A DNA stretch of 64,000 nt from Frankia casuarinae (GTDB lineage: Bacteria; Actinomycetota; Actinomycetes; Frankiales; Frankiaceae): the NCBI RefSeq assembly GCF_000013345.1, contig NC_007777.1, positions 2,356,001-2,420,000 on the forward strand, written 5' to 3'. Made by a program: the position numbers and the translations under genes. Every line of letters starts with the position of its first letter. Position 1 is the stretch's first letter. The notes beneath the pieces were generated by a model. The model saw nothing but the letters and a program-made list of their open reading frames with translations. It was not told the DNA's origin and ran no database searches. Shown piece after piece: positions 34,634 to 43,580 of this stretch.

Positions 34634-37600
34634 GATGGGTTCCTCGTGCGCGCGGTCCAGCTCAGTGCGGCGGCGCGAGCCAGGTGCAGGCAGGCGCGTT
34701 CCCCGGCCAGGCTGACTCCGGCCATGCGGACATGGTGGAGATGCAGAAGATCAGGCAGCAGGGAGGTGGGGGCCTCCGCGCGGGTTTCCTGGAGGACGTG
34801 TCGGTAGGCGGTGAGTGCCTCGCGCCGGTGCGCCCAGCAGGAGAGGACGTGCTCGCCTCCGGGCTGTGCGGCCAGCGCGCGTGGGTCGGCCGGGTTCGCC
34901 AGGGCGACGGTCTGCTGGTACAGCGCGCGGGCTGGGGCGGACGGCTCCGTCCGGGTGTGGCTGATGAGCCAGCTCGTCGCCTCGGCGGTGTCGCCGATCA
35001 GGCCGGTCACGATGGCGAGCATGCTGGCGGCGGTCAGCGCGCGACGGTCGGGCCCGCTCTTCTCCCTGGAGGCGGCGAGCTGGGCGAGGGCCGCCGCTGA
35101 GTCGGCGGCGAAGTACGCCTCCGCGGCGTCCATCGCGGCGGTGCCCCCGAAGCGTGAGGTCTCGGGGAAGTAGGTGTCCCACTGCGCGCGGGAGATCAGG
35201 CCGGCGCGGCGGAGCCGCTGGGTCCAGGCACCGATCCGGTCGGCGGTCGGCGCCACACCGTCGGCGGTGACCGCGAGCCGCAGGCGCAGATGGTCGTCGG
35301 GGTCGTGGTAGCGCAGGAACCACCAGCGCGCCTCGCCCGCGGCCTGCTGCCCGTTCAGCTCGTGGACGAGGTGCGGCAGATGGCGGGTGAGGATGTCGTC
35401 CTGGCAACCGAGGCCGGCGTAGATCTTGACTGAGAACCGTGCGTCGCAGCCCGGAAGATGCCCATGATCGCGGCCAACGACCTGCGCCCGGCTGAACCAG
35501 CCCGGTGTCGCCGCCGGCGCGGCGACCGCTGCCAGGGGGACGACGATCTCGTGGGCATGCCCGCTGACCCAGCCGGCCGCGTCGGTGTCGGGGGCGGCGC
35601 GCAGCAGCGCGGCGCCGGAGCGGTCGAGGTGGGAGCGCAGCAGTACCCGGTGGGCCGGCTCAGACAGGTCCAGTCCGATGCGCTGGTCACCGTCGCCGAG
35701 GTAGACCGCCGAGGGGAGGTTGACCTGCTCCCGCCAGCTGGCCAGGGCACGGTCCCACTCCGTCCAGCCGGCCGCGGAGCCGGGCAGGTCCGCGGTCCCC
35801 AGCAGCCAGCGCGCTGGTGAGAGGACTGTTCGTCCATGCCGCAGCGCCGGCAGGAACGGTAGCTGGGCCGCGACCCCCCAGTCGAAGGGGGCGCAGGGAA
35901 CGCTCAGCGCGGCCGGCGCCTCGGCGAGGAAACGCGCCAGCGGATGCGCGCGTCGCACCGGCTCCACCGCGTTGAGCGCCACCGGTTCCACCAGTTGGCG
36001 GCGGGAGAGCGAGAGCAGATAGATCCGGTGCACATCGGCCGTCACCACGATGTCGTCCAGAGGCAGCGAGTCCCCGTCCTCGCTGTCGTCGTACTCGCCG
36101 AGGGAGAGCCGGTGCGCCATGATCTGGGGGGCGCGTCCCACCGTGTCGGTGTTCGTGTAGCGAGCGGGCGCGGAGATCTGCACGCTCAGCGCGTCGCGGC
36201 TCGCGGTGGGAAGACCCGCGTACAGCGCGCGCATCCGCGCACTGTCCTTCGCGTCGAAGAGGTCGAGGAGTCGTCCGGTCGTGGTGCCGGCTCTGCGTGA
36301 CACCCCGACGACCGCGAGGGTGAACGCGCCATCGTCGAGCGAGCGGGTGCTCGTGGCGTGGACGCGCAGGGTGAGTTCCGTGGTGGGCTGAACGTGGGCG
36401 TCCTGGTCGACGACCGTAAGGTCGCTGATCATCCTGTCGTCGAGGACGATCTCCCGTTCGCGGCGCAGCGCGGCGTTCTGCGCCAACGCCAACAGCTTCG
36501 CGTCCCGATCGGTGAACGTCACGCCCGCGGGTGCGGGACTGCCGGCGTAGCCGGCGGGATAACCCAGTCCGATCTCGGGGTCGACCGCGTCGAAAACGGG
36601 AACCAGAGCGCACGGCCCGTACCGTTCGAGGAACCGGCCATGCCAGGCGTCCCAGCCGGAGCTGAGCGTCGAGCGCCGCGCCAGGCGCACCAGCACGCCC
36701 GCCGCCGCTGCGGCCTCGACCGCGACCGCGCGGGGCACAGCCAGCGCCCAGTCCATCCGCAGATCAACCCGGAGTGCCGGCTCCGCCGAAGGGTGGACCT
36801 CAGCCATGTCCTCGCCGAGGCGCTCGCGGCTGCTGCGCGCGACGGTCCAACTCGACGCGCTGTCGTGGCTCCGCAGCCCATCGACAATCCCGTTCAGGCG
36901 TTCGGCGACCCAGGCCGCCTCGACGGTGACCGGCCCGCCATTTAGGGTCGTCTGGAGCACACCCACGACATGACGGAGAGGATCGCTCGCCGTCATCGGA
37001 GGCCGCAGGTTCGTGAGCAGGAACCGCTGCGCCACCAGATCGGCCAGAAGTCTGTCGACGACGTCGGCAGGGACCGGAGCGAACTCGGACGCGAGCCTGG
37101 CCGCGAGGTCGGAGAACCGCACCGAGCGGCGGCCGATACCCATCGCGGCGCGGACCGGTGCGTGCGCCCGCACCTGCACGCGCGTAGGAACACCGTCGGT
37201 GCCTCCTGCGGCACGGTGCTCCAGCACCAGATGGCCGTCCCGCTCGAACACGAGGTTGTTCGCCACCACATCCAGCCGCGCTCGGACGACCGGATCGGCT
37301 TCCAACCGGTCGACCACCGCGCAGAGCCAGCCAGCCTCGACCCGCGCGACGGCACGGTGCGCCACGCCTGCGCGCACCGAGGCGTGGTCAGCGACACGCA
37401 CCGGCGCGACCCCCGCGAACAGGCCGAACGGTGTCGCCCGTCCCGACGCGCGAAGCCGGTAACGCATCACCGACAGCACTGCCCGCCGCACCCCGGCCTG
37501 GGGCACTTGGCGTCCGTCGCGGATCTCCCGAACGCGGCGAGCGAGCACAGGGCTGGCCTGCTCCAGCGCCATCTCGAAGGCGCGATTCTGCATCACCTCC

Positions 37601-37725
37601 CGTAACCAGAGGCGCCAGGACTCTGGTGTGGCCGCCGGTCCGACCAGGTCGGGCCATCGCTCGGCCACGTCCACGGGCGGGTTCACCGCGGCACGCACCA
37701 CCAGGGAGTCGAGATGCTGATACAC
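34630..37725 (-). CDS. lanB: Lantibiotic dehydratase (LanB, full length)
   Basis: This 1031-aa class I dehydratase uses glutamyl-tRNA(Glu) to activate Ser/Thr of the precursor and then eliminates glutamate. The N-terminal Lant_dehydr_N region spans about residues 1-650 (RYRLRASGRATPFGLFAGVA is the hallmark). The C-terminal SpaB_C domain starts near SVKIYAGLGCQDD and includes ARWWFLRYHDPDDHLRLRL. The GTG start at 37725 follows GGAG. A strong hairpin lies between it and the precursor gene. It overlaps lanC. Confidence 0.92.
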   Translation of the reverse strand: MYQHLDSLVVRAAVNPPVDVAERWPDLVGPAATPESWRLWLREVMQNRAFEMALEQASPVLARRVREIRDGRQVPQAGVRRAVLSVMRYRLRASGRATPFGLFAGVAPVRVADHASVRAGVAHRAVARVEAGWLCAVVDRLEADPVVRARLDVVANNLVFERDGHLVLEHRAAGGTDGVPTRVQVRAHAPVRAAMGIGRRSVRFSDLAARLASEFAPVPADVVDRLLADLVAQRFLLTNLRPPMTASDPLRHVVGVLQTTLNGGPVTVEAAWVAERLNGIVDGLRSHDSASSWTVARSSRERLGEDMAEVHPSAEPALRVDLRMDWALAVPRAVAVEAAAAAGVLVRLARRSTLSSGWDAWHGRFLERYGPCALVPVFDAVDPEIGLGYPAGYAGSPAPAGVTFTDRDAKLLALAQNAALRREREIVLDDRMISDLTVVDQDAHVQPTTELTLRVHATSTRSLDDGAFTLAVVGVSRRAGTTTGRLLDLFDAKDSARMRALYAGLPTASRDALSVQISAPARYTNTDTVGRAPQIMAHRLSLGEYDDSEDGDSLPLDDIVVTADVHRIYLLSLSRRQLVEPVALNAVEPVRRAHPLARFLAEAPAALSVPCAPFDWGVAAQLPFLPALRHGRTVLSPARWLLGTADLPGSAAGWTEWDRALASWREQVNLPSAVYLGDGDQRIGLDLSEPAHRVLLRSHLDRSGAALLRAAPDTDAAGWVSGHAHEIVVPLAAVAAPAATPGWFSRAQVVGRDHGHLPGCDARFSVKIYAGLGCQDDILTRHLPHLVHELNGQQAAGEARWWFLRYHDPDDHLRLRLAVTADGVAPTADRIGAWTQRLRRAGLISRAQWDTYFPETSRFGGTAAMDAAEAYFAADSAAALAQLAASREKSGPDRRALTAASMLAIVTGLIGDTAEATSWLISHTRTEPSAPARALYQQTVALANPADPRALAAQPGGEHVLSCWAHRREALTAYRHVLQETRAEAPTSLLPDLLHLHHVRMAGVSLAGERACLHLARAAALSWTARTRNPS

Positions 37726-37743
37726 CAGCCGCTCCGTAGTCGG

Positions 37744-37786
37744 GCGGCGTCCGTCCGGCCGCCGAGGCCGGCCGTACGGACGCCGC
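37744..37786 (-). terminator. 18-bp stem-loop between precursor gene and lanB
   Basis: Arms 37744-37761 and 37769-37786 (GCGGCGTCCGT...GGCCG type) pair over 18 bp with one mismatch and a 7-nt loop. Such hairpins in RiPP operons act as partial terminators or processing sites that keep precursor mRNA above enzyme mRNA. Confidence 0.6.
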
Positions 37787-37810
37787 GTTCTCAGGTCGTC
37801 GGGGCGCTGG

Positions 37811-38005
37811 TTACGGGCAGGTGGTCGAGCAGGCCGTCTCGCACGTCGTGCCGCAGCCGTCGTCGGTCATCCGGATGAGCCGGTCAGCGGCCGGTCCGGA
37901 CTCGACGATCGAGATGTCCAGGTCCCATGTGGTGAAGTCCTCCTCCTGGTCTCGTCCCGCCTGCGGGGGCACGGCCAACACCGGGTCATCGAGCTGGATG
38001 GACAT
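37811..38005 (-). CDS. FxLD-family lanthipeptide precursor
   Basis: This 64-aa precursor peptide has an acidic leader with F24...WDLDIS (residues 27-32), a W-variant of the FxLD recognition motif that gives the family its name. The core is about residues 46-64, beginning TDDGCGTTC and ending in Pro. Cysteines at 51, 55, 59 and 63 are spaced every four residues, and seven Ser/Thr sit between or before them, enough for four (methyl)lanthionine rings. AGGAGG lies 5 nt before ATG 38005. An Asp-Asp-Gly at 48-50 is a candidate target of the neighbouring PCMT-like enzyme. Confidence 0.9.
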   Translation of the reverse strand: MSIQLDDPVLAVPPQAGRDQEEDFTTWDLDISIVESGPAADRLIRMTDDGCGTTCETACSTTCP

Positions 38006-38075
38006 GAAGACCTCCTGGGTTGTGATGGTGGTGGTGCATTCCGGCTCCCGAGCATCCGTTCGGGAGCGCGGAAAC

Positions 38076-39302
38076 TCAGGGCCAGCGGACAGCGACAGCG
38101 CCGTGCCGTTTCGGCACCAGCCCCACGGACGGCGCCGGCGTCCCCGCGGCCTTCGGGACGTATCGGATGTGGGCGGCACCGGAACGGCGGTGATCGCTGG
38201 CCCACCGGCGGAGCAGTTCCACGTAGTGCTCGGCGACGCGATCGGCGTCGGGACCGTGCGCGACGACGCCGCTCTCGAATCCGCCGGTCTTCTCGTTCGG
38301 GCGCTTGGTGCGGTAGGCGAAACTGCCACCGCTGACCAGCGTGGGCACACCTCTGGCGGCCGAGGGCGCGAAGCGGCCGTTCTGGACCTGCGTCTCGTCC
38401 ACATGCAGGTGCGCGACCTGGGCCAGATTCGTGACGAGGAAGAACTCCAACTCGTCAGGAAGATCGAAGGCCGCTCCGGACCAGCGTTCCAGCCTCGGCG
38501 TGGCCAGCGCGTCGCGCAGCCCCTCGACGTCGAACTCCTGGGACGGGTCGTCGACCCGAAGCACGACCTCGTCGGTAATAGGGACGAGCCTTTCGCGGAA
38601 CGTCCCGATGCCCTGCATCGGGACGAATCCGCACAGGCGATAGCTGCGGCTGACCAGACCGACGTCACCGTCCTCGTCGACCCGGTCGAACGCGATCGAC
38701 CGGGTCAGCCCTCGTAGCCGGAGCGGCACAACGAGCCTGCCGCCGTTCGTGAGCTGCTCCTGCCAGGCTGGTGGGATGTCCCAGGCCCCTGCGGTCACGA
38801 TAATCCGGTCGTAGGGTGCTTTTTCGGGTACGCCGGCCTCGGCGTCGGCCGCCACGACTTCAACATTTCGATAGCCGGCCGCGTCCAGACAGGCGCGGGC
38901 CCGGCTCACGATCTCCTGGTCGATGTCGACGGACGTCACCGAGCCTCCGTCGCCGACCATCTCCTGGATGAGGGCGGCGTTGTAGCCGCCCGAGCCAACC
39001 TCCAGGACACGCATTCCCGGTTCAAGTTCGGCCTGCTCCAACATGACCGCCTGAATGTGCGCGGCGGACAGCGAGCTGAGCGCCGCACCATTCCCATCGC
39101 GTTTAATCACAAGTGCTTTGTTTGCGGCGTAGACCGCCTCCAGCGGTTCGTCGGGTGCGAAAAGGTGCCGAGGCACCCTGCCCACAGCCGCAGCCACCTG
39201 CCCAGTCTTGATCGCGTCCCCCGTGGTGCGAAGCTCGTCCACCATCGCGGCACGCAACGTGGCCGCACTGTCGGTGGCGCTCGAATCTTGGACTGAAGTC
39301 AT
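38076..39302 (-). CDS. FxLD-system methyltransferase (protein-L-isoaspartate O-methyltransferase-like)
   Basis: This 408-aa SAM-dependent methyltransferase has a PCMT fold in the first 220 residues (RVPRHLFAPDEPLEAVY is PCMT-typical; the SAM loop VLEVGSGGYNAAL is near residue 99). The roughly 180-residue C-terminal extension is characteristic of the FxLD-system branch. PCMT relatives in other lanthipeptide clusters methylate Asp to form succinimide/isoaspartate. ATG 39302 has AAGGTG upstream. The frame stays open to 39848 without homology. It is the first gene of the cluster, 70 bp before the precursor. Confidence 0.88.
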   Translation of the reverse strand: MTSVQDSSATDSAATLRAAMVDELRTTGDAIKTGQVAAAVGRVPRHLFAPDEPLEAVYAANKALVIKRDGNGAALSSLSAAHIQAVMLEQAELEPGMRVLEVGSGGYNAALIQEMVGDGGSVTSVDIDQEIVSRARACLDAAGYRNVEVVAADAEAGVPEKAPYDRIIVTAGAWDIPPAWQEQLTNGGRLVVPLRLRGLTRSIAFDRVDEDGDVGLVSRSYRLCGFVPMQGIGTFRERLVPITDEVVLRVDDPSQEFDVEGLRDALATPRLERWSGAAFDLPDELEFFLVTNLAQVAHLHVDETQVQNGRFAPSAARGVPTLVSGGSFAYRTKRPNEKTGGFESGVVAHGPDADRVAEHYVELLRRWASDHRRSGAAHIRYVPKAAGTPAPSVGLVPKRHGAVAVRWP

Positions 39303-40438
39303 TTTTCGACACCTTAATGAGACGGGAAATGGCAGTCTAGGTCGCTCCTCTGACCCAGAATATGGAAGTGGCGATGAGCTAGGTGAAGGGAATGCTCCGA
39401 TGATGTGTCGGCGGCAATGTCGAGTACGGCCGGGTGAGTACGACGCGACTGCGCCCCTGTCCAGCGCCAGCTCTTCCAGACGCCGACTCTCACGAATGGT
39501 TCGATCGGGAAGATGTACCGCGCCGGGGAAGATGCGGCTGGCCCCGGCCGCACCGGCGGATCTGGTCGGCCATCCGCTTCGCGGCCACGGCCACGCTGGG
39601 TCCGTAGGTAGTGCAGGTGATGTGCTCGAAGCCGGTACCGGCCCCATCGACCCGACGCGGCTCCCCGGTCGGCCAGGGCTGGCCGTCGGCGAACGCCGGT
39701 CGCCCCAGCGCTGGGGGGGAACGGCGAGACGCGCGCACGCGGACCGGGCGCGAACGCGACACAAGGACATGATCATCTCGCTTCCCTCGGGTGGTACGGC
39801 CCGCGCACCGATCAAGATCGGTGGATGCCGCGTATGGCGCCACACCACGATGGCTGGAGCCCGGGGGGCAAGTCATTCCCACCACGACGAAGCTTCTCTT
39901 CGGCTCCCGAGAGACACCTGACCTGCGCAGACAGTGGTGTCAGGGTGCATCTATCCGGCGCGATCATGCCGATTCGTTCGGCAGGCCCGCCGGCCTCGGC
40001 CTCGATCACCTGTCTGGGACCACGGCGACCTGAACCTGCTACCGCGTTCCGACGGCGTCTGGTCCGGCTCCACCGACGATGCGGCTCCTTCGCGCGACCC
40101 GCGGCGCCTCTCTCCCGGCTGATCCTGAGCGGACGGCTGTCGGTGACAGACGGCTACGGACTCGGCCGGCAGCGGGAGGCTGCGGCCTCCGAAGCTGATC
40201 GACTGCCGGTGTCTGCCGCGTCAGGGCAGGCACGCGCTGCCCTCGGCTGCGGCGGCTGGGTGTGCGCTTGCGCCTTGGTCTGGCGACATGTGCCGGGCGG
40301 CTACGGCGTTGGGCCAGGGGCTCCGCCGACCCGCGTCCGGACTGGCGGCAGGTCGCCTCTCCTTCGCAGTGTCCGCGACATCGACGATCACACGGAAGCG
40401 CCGGCCGCACAGGAAAGTCCTTTTGAGACGATTGCGCC
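39303..40438. other. Intergenic region, no confident gene
   Basis: This 1136-bp stretch upstream of the lanthipeptide operon has several long open frames on both strands, but none with recognisable domains. A minus-strand segment near 39600-39660 (HITCTTYGPSVAVAAKRMAD) looks protein-like and may be a decayed gene. The promoter of the lanthipeptide operon must lie at its left end. Confidence 0.4.
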
Positions 40439-41497
40439 ATGCGCCTGCTGATCCTGGGAGGAACCTGGTTCGTCGGCCGTGTCCTGGCTGAGGACGCGGT
40501 GGGCCGTGGCTGGGCGGTCACGACGTTCAACCGGGGTAGGTCCGGACCGGATGTCGCAGGGGTCCACCCGTTGCGCGGCGACCGAACCGACGTCCAGGAT
40601 CTTGAACGCCTCGCGGCGGCGGGGCCGTGGGATGCCGTGGTGGACGTCGGCGGAGCGGAGCCCCGCTCGGTCGGCCTGGCCGCTCAGGTTCTGGGCGCGC
40701 AGGCCGGTCGGTACGTGTTCGTGTCGACCGTCTCGGTGTATCGCGACTGGCCCGCGTCCCCGGTCGACGAATCCTCACCTCTACATCCGGGAAACCCCGA
40801 TCTTGTGGTGGAAGATCCTCGCTGGGACGCGGTGCGGTACGGCCCCCACAAGGCCGGGTGTGAGGCCGCGGTCCGGCGGAGCGTTTCCCCGGATCGGCTG
40901 CTCATGGTGCGGCCGGGGGTGGTTCTCGGCCCGTACGAGTACGTCGGACGGTTGCCGTGGTGGCTTCGGCGGATGGCGCGCGGCGGGCGGGTGCTGGCCC
41001 CCGCACCCGCCGACAGGCCGATCCAGCCTGTGGACGTGCGTGACCTCGCGTCGTTCCTGCTCGACCTGATCGGGCGGTCGGCCAGCGGCATCTTCAACGT
41101 CGCGGCGCCCACCGGCCACGCGACCTACGGCCGGATGCTGGACGCGTGCGCTGCGGCGACGCGGGACGTCCGAGGCGCAGATGAGATCGAGGTTGTCTGG
41201 GCGGAACCCGATTGGTTGGTCGAACAGGGGGTGCGTCAGTGGACGGAGATCCCGCTGTGGCGGGTGCAGCCAGGGACATGGCGCCTGGATGCGACCCGCG
41301 CGGCGGCGGCGGGCCTGCGTTGCCGGCCGATCGAGAAGACGGTCCTGGCCACGTGGGCGTGGCTGGCGGCCGGTGGCGCTCCGGTCCGGCATGAACGTCA
41401 GGACGAGCACGGTTTCGACCCCGACAGAGAGCGCCGCCTCGTCGACCTGTGGGAGTGCCGGTCACAGGCCGCCTCCGGCGAGAAGGGCCTGGTGTGA
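40439..41497 (+). CDS. NAD-dependent epimerase/dehydratase-family protein (extended SDR)
   Basis: This 352-aa extended SDR has the Rossmann loop GGTWFVG at residues 7-13, the FVSTVSVY strand with Ser, and the catalytic Tyr134-xxx-Lys138 in RYGPHKAG. The mid region PVDVRDLASFLLDLI and GIFNVAAPTGHATYG is typical of sugar-nucleotide or small-molecule reductases of the NAD_binding_4/Epimerase families. The start has no good ribosome site. Its TGA stop codon (41495-41497) is exactly the target duplicated by the adjacent IS, so the protein seems to be intact. Confidence 0.85.
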   Translation: MRLLILGGTWFVGRVLAEDAVGRGWAVTTFNRGRSGPDVAGVHPLRGDRTDVQDLERLAAAGPWDAVVDVGGAEPRSVGLAAQVLGAQAGRYVFVSTVSVYRDWPASPVDESSPLHPGNPDLVVEDPRWDAVRYGPHKAGCEAAVRRSVSPDRLLMVRPGVVLGPYEYVGRLPWWLRRMARGGRVLAPAPADRPIQPVDVRDLASFLLDLIGRSASGIFNVAAPTGHATYGRMLDACAAATRDVRGADEIEVVWAEPDWLVEQGVRQWTEIPLWRVQPGTWRLDATRAAAAGLRCRPIEKTVLATWAWLAAGGAPVRHERQDEHGFDPDRERRLVDLWECRSQAASGEKGLV

Positions 41498-41526
41498 GTG
41501 GGCGTTCTGCACGCTTTCGTCGGGCC

Positions 41527-41979
41527 TCAGCTTGAGTTGATCTCTGGGGTGGCCGGTGGGTCGGGCTGGGGCAGGACGAACAGGCCGGGATCGGGCTCGG
41601 TGAGAACACCCCGCTCTACCAGCCGTTTCAGCCGGGCCCGCATGCTCTCGACATGCCGGGGCTCGGTGCCGCCACCCAGCGCCCGGCACACGTCCTTGGC
41701 GTGCAGCCCGTTCCCGCCCCGGGTGAACACGGCCAGCACCTCCCGATACCCCGGCGGCAGCGGCTCGGCCGGTGCGGCGTCGTTCTCGGCGGCCAGGTCC
41801 AGCACCGTCTCCCGGGTGATCTCCAACCGTTCCAGGGCACGTTCAGCGGCGGCGAGCTGCCCGGTGAGCCGGGCGATCTCCTCCCGCAGCTTTTCGACGG
41901 CCCGCCCGGCGCGGGCCCGCCGAGCCTCGATCTGTTCCAGCACCTCCCGCACCGGCACTCCGCTCGTCATTCCCGACAC
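41527..41979 (-). CDS. IS passenger protein with coiled coil and winged-helix-like tail
   Basis: This 150-aa protein lies 9 bp after the transposase and ends inside the left inverted repeat. The first 65 residues are a strong coiled coil (VLEQIEARRARAGRAVEKLR, then LAAAERALERLEITRETVLD). Residues 70-140 look like a winged helix (LHAKDVCRALGGGTEPRHVE, MRARLKRLVERGVLTEPDPG). The combination suggests a DNA-binding dimer helping or regulating transposition; I know no described function. Confidence 0.7.
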   Translation of the reverse strand: MSGMTSGVPVREVLEQIEARRARAGRAVEKLREEIARLTGQLAAAERALERLEITRETVLDLAAENDAAPAEPLPPGYREVLAVFTRGGNGLHAKDVCRALGGGTEPRHVESMRARLKRLVERGVLTEPDPGLFVLPQPDPPATPEINSS

Positions 41980-41988
41980 TCCCGCCGG

Positions 41989-42825
41989 TCAGACCGGCGG
42001 GTCACGCCAGGTCGGGGTGGCCGCCCCGGTCAGCCGGCGGGCCATCACCTCCACCATCGACCAGTGGATCATCGCTACCGCGCTGGCCGGTTTCGCCTCG
42101 TAGTCCCGGGCCAGCCGCCGGTGCAGCATCAACGTGCCCAGGGTCTGCTCAACCCGCCACCGCTTCGGGAGCGGGGTGAACCCCCGCGCTCCCGGCTCGC
42201 GTCCGACGACCTCGACATCGATGCCCAGACCGGCGCCGTGCTCGACGACGGTGGTCTTGAACCCGGCGTCCACCCACGCCTTGCGCACCGGCGGGGCGGC
42301 GGCGGCGACCCGGTCCAGCAGGGCGGTGCCGATGGTGTTGTCGTGCACGCTGGCCGCGACCACGACCACGGCGATGAGCAGTCCCAACGTGTCGACGGCG
42401 ATCCCGCGTTTACGGCCCGGGCTTTTCTTTCCCGGGTCCAGGCCGGTCGTGCCCTTCGGGGCGTTGGTGGAGGACCGGACGGTCTGGGAGTCCAGCACGA
42501 CCGCGCTCGGGTCGGCTTTCCTGCGGTGGTGCTCACGGACCAGCCAGCGCAGCAGGTCGTGGATCGTCTCGGTGGTGCCGTCGTCGCGCCACTGGCCGAA
42601 GTAGTAGTACACCGCGGACGTCGGGGGCAGGTCGTGGGGCAGGTAGCGCCACTGGCAGCCGGTCCGGGCCTGGTAGAGGACCGCGTTCACGATCTCCCGC
42701 ATGTCGTAGCCACCCTCGTGCCCGCTAGCCGAGGGATGCCGGGCCTTCCACGCGGTGAGGACCGGGCGGATCAGGTCCCACGCCTCATCGGACAGGTCAC
42801 TGGGGTACGGCTTGCGTTCTGCCAT
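41989..42825 (-). CDS. IS5-family transposase
   Basis: This 278-aa DDE transposase has an N-terminal DUF4096 domain (YPSDLSDEAWDLIRPVLTAW, TGCQWRYLPHDLPP). The catalytic Asp residues lie in VVLDSQTVRSS and WVDAGFK, and the Glu in KRWRVEQTLGTLMLHRRL. Uninterrupted frame and intact element ends suggest it is functional. GGAAGAC precedes ATG 42825. Confidence 0.92.
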   Translation of the reverse strand: MAERKPYPSDLSDEAWDLIRPVLTAWKARHPSASGHEGGYDMREIVNAVLYQARTGCQWRYLPHDLPPTSAVYYYFGQWRDDGTTETIHDLLRWLVREHHRRKADPSAVVLDSQTVRSSTNAPKGTTGLDPGKKSPGRKRGIAVDTLGLLIAVVVVAASVHDNTIGTALLDRVAAAAPPVRKAWVDAGFKTTVVEHGAGLGIDVEVVGREPGARGFTPLPKRWRVEQTLGTLMLHRRLARDYEAKPASAVAMIHWSMVEVMARRLTGAATPTWRDPPV

Positions 42826-42931
42826 GTCTTCCAGCAGAACGCGCCAGCCGGCGAACGCAAGACGATCAACTCCGCACCCCAGAGATCAACTCAAGCTGAG
42901 ACCCGGCGAAAGCGTGCAGAACGCCCACTGA

Positions 42932-43580
42932 CAACAGGATCAGCGTGCCGGTCGACCACTATCCAGACGGGCTGCCTGCGGCCGGCAGCCCGGTCCGGTG
43001 CGACGACAGAGAGGGCCGCCGCGCGAGACCTGGTGACGGTGCGCCTGGACATGGAGGCGTTCGTGTCCGAGACGAACCTCGGACGGCCCCTGAAGGGAGC
43101 GACGACGGCCCGCGCGGAGCAATGGTGATCCCTCGCCCCCGGTCGAGGCAGGGCCGGGCGCGACCAGGCCGCCAGGCCGCACCTGCCGGCCTGGTCGCGC
43201 CCACGGCGGCGGCACGCATAGACCCTGCGCAGGAACGAGCGTTCCGAGCCAGGACCAGCCAGGCCGCCGCCCTCTACGCCTGGTACGAGGACGCGCTTCG
43301 ACAGCTACACCGCCACGGACCGGGCCACCGGTCTGGCCCCTTCCCCTGTCCAGAGACGGAGCCGGAGTGCGGCACGCCGGCTAGCTCGGCTTCCCGCACG
43401 CCGCCCAGGCGATCAGTCATCCGCCGGCGCCGAGTGCAGGGCCGCGGACCCAGCAGGGAGACGGTCTACGCGATCATCGACCACCCATCGAAAGCGCTAG
43501 CCCCGCCGCTCTCGCCGCGCACGTCCGCCGACGCTGGGCCATCGAGGTGCGACATGAAGTCGCACTGTCTGTCAGGCGGG
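42932..43580. other. Remnant-rich region right of the IS
   Basis: No complete gene. The plus strand shows protein-like scraps in different frames: one ending near 43128 (DLVTVRLDMEAFVSETNLGR), one near 43215-43310 (RTSQAAALYAWYEDALRQLH), and one near 43450-43520 (RETVYAIIDHPSKAL) that resembles an XRE helix-turn-helix. Together they suggest a decayed XRE-type regulator or neighbours of the interrupted locus. The evidence is weak. Confidence 0.3.

Larger units (their letters stand above)
41498..42928 (-). mobile_element. IS5-family insertion sequence with 54-bp inverted repeats and passenger gene (1431 bp)
   Basis: The ends (41498-41551 and 42875-42928) are inverted repeats of 54 bp with only two mismatches, starting GTGGGCGTTCTGCACGCTTT. 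Both sides carry TGA (41495-41497 and 42929-42931), a 3-bp TNA-type target duplication. It encodes a DDE transposase and, downstream on the same strand, a coiled-coil/winged-helix passenger. The left copy of the target is the stop codon of the epimerase gene. Confidence 0.92.
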
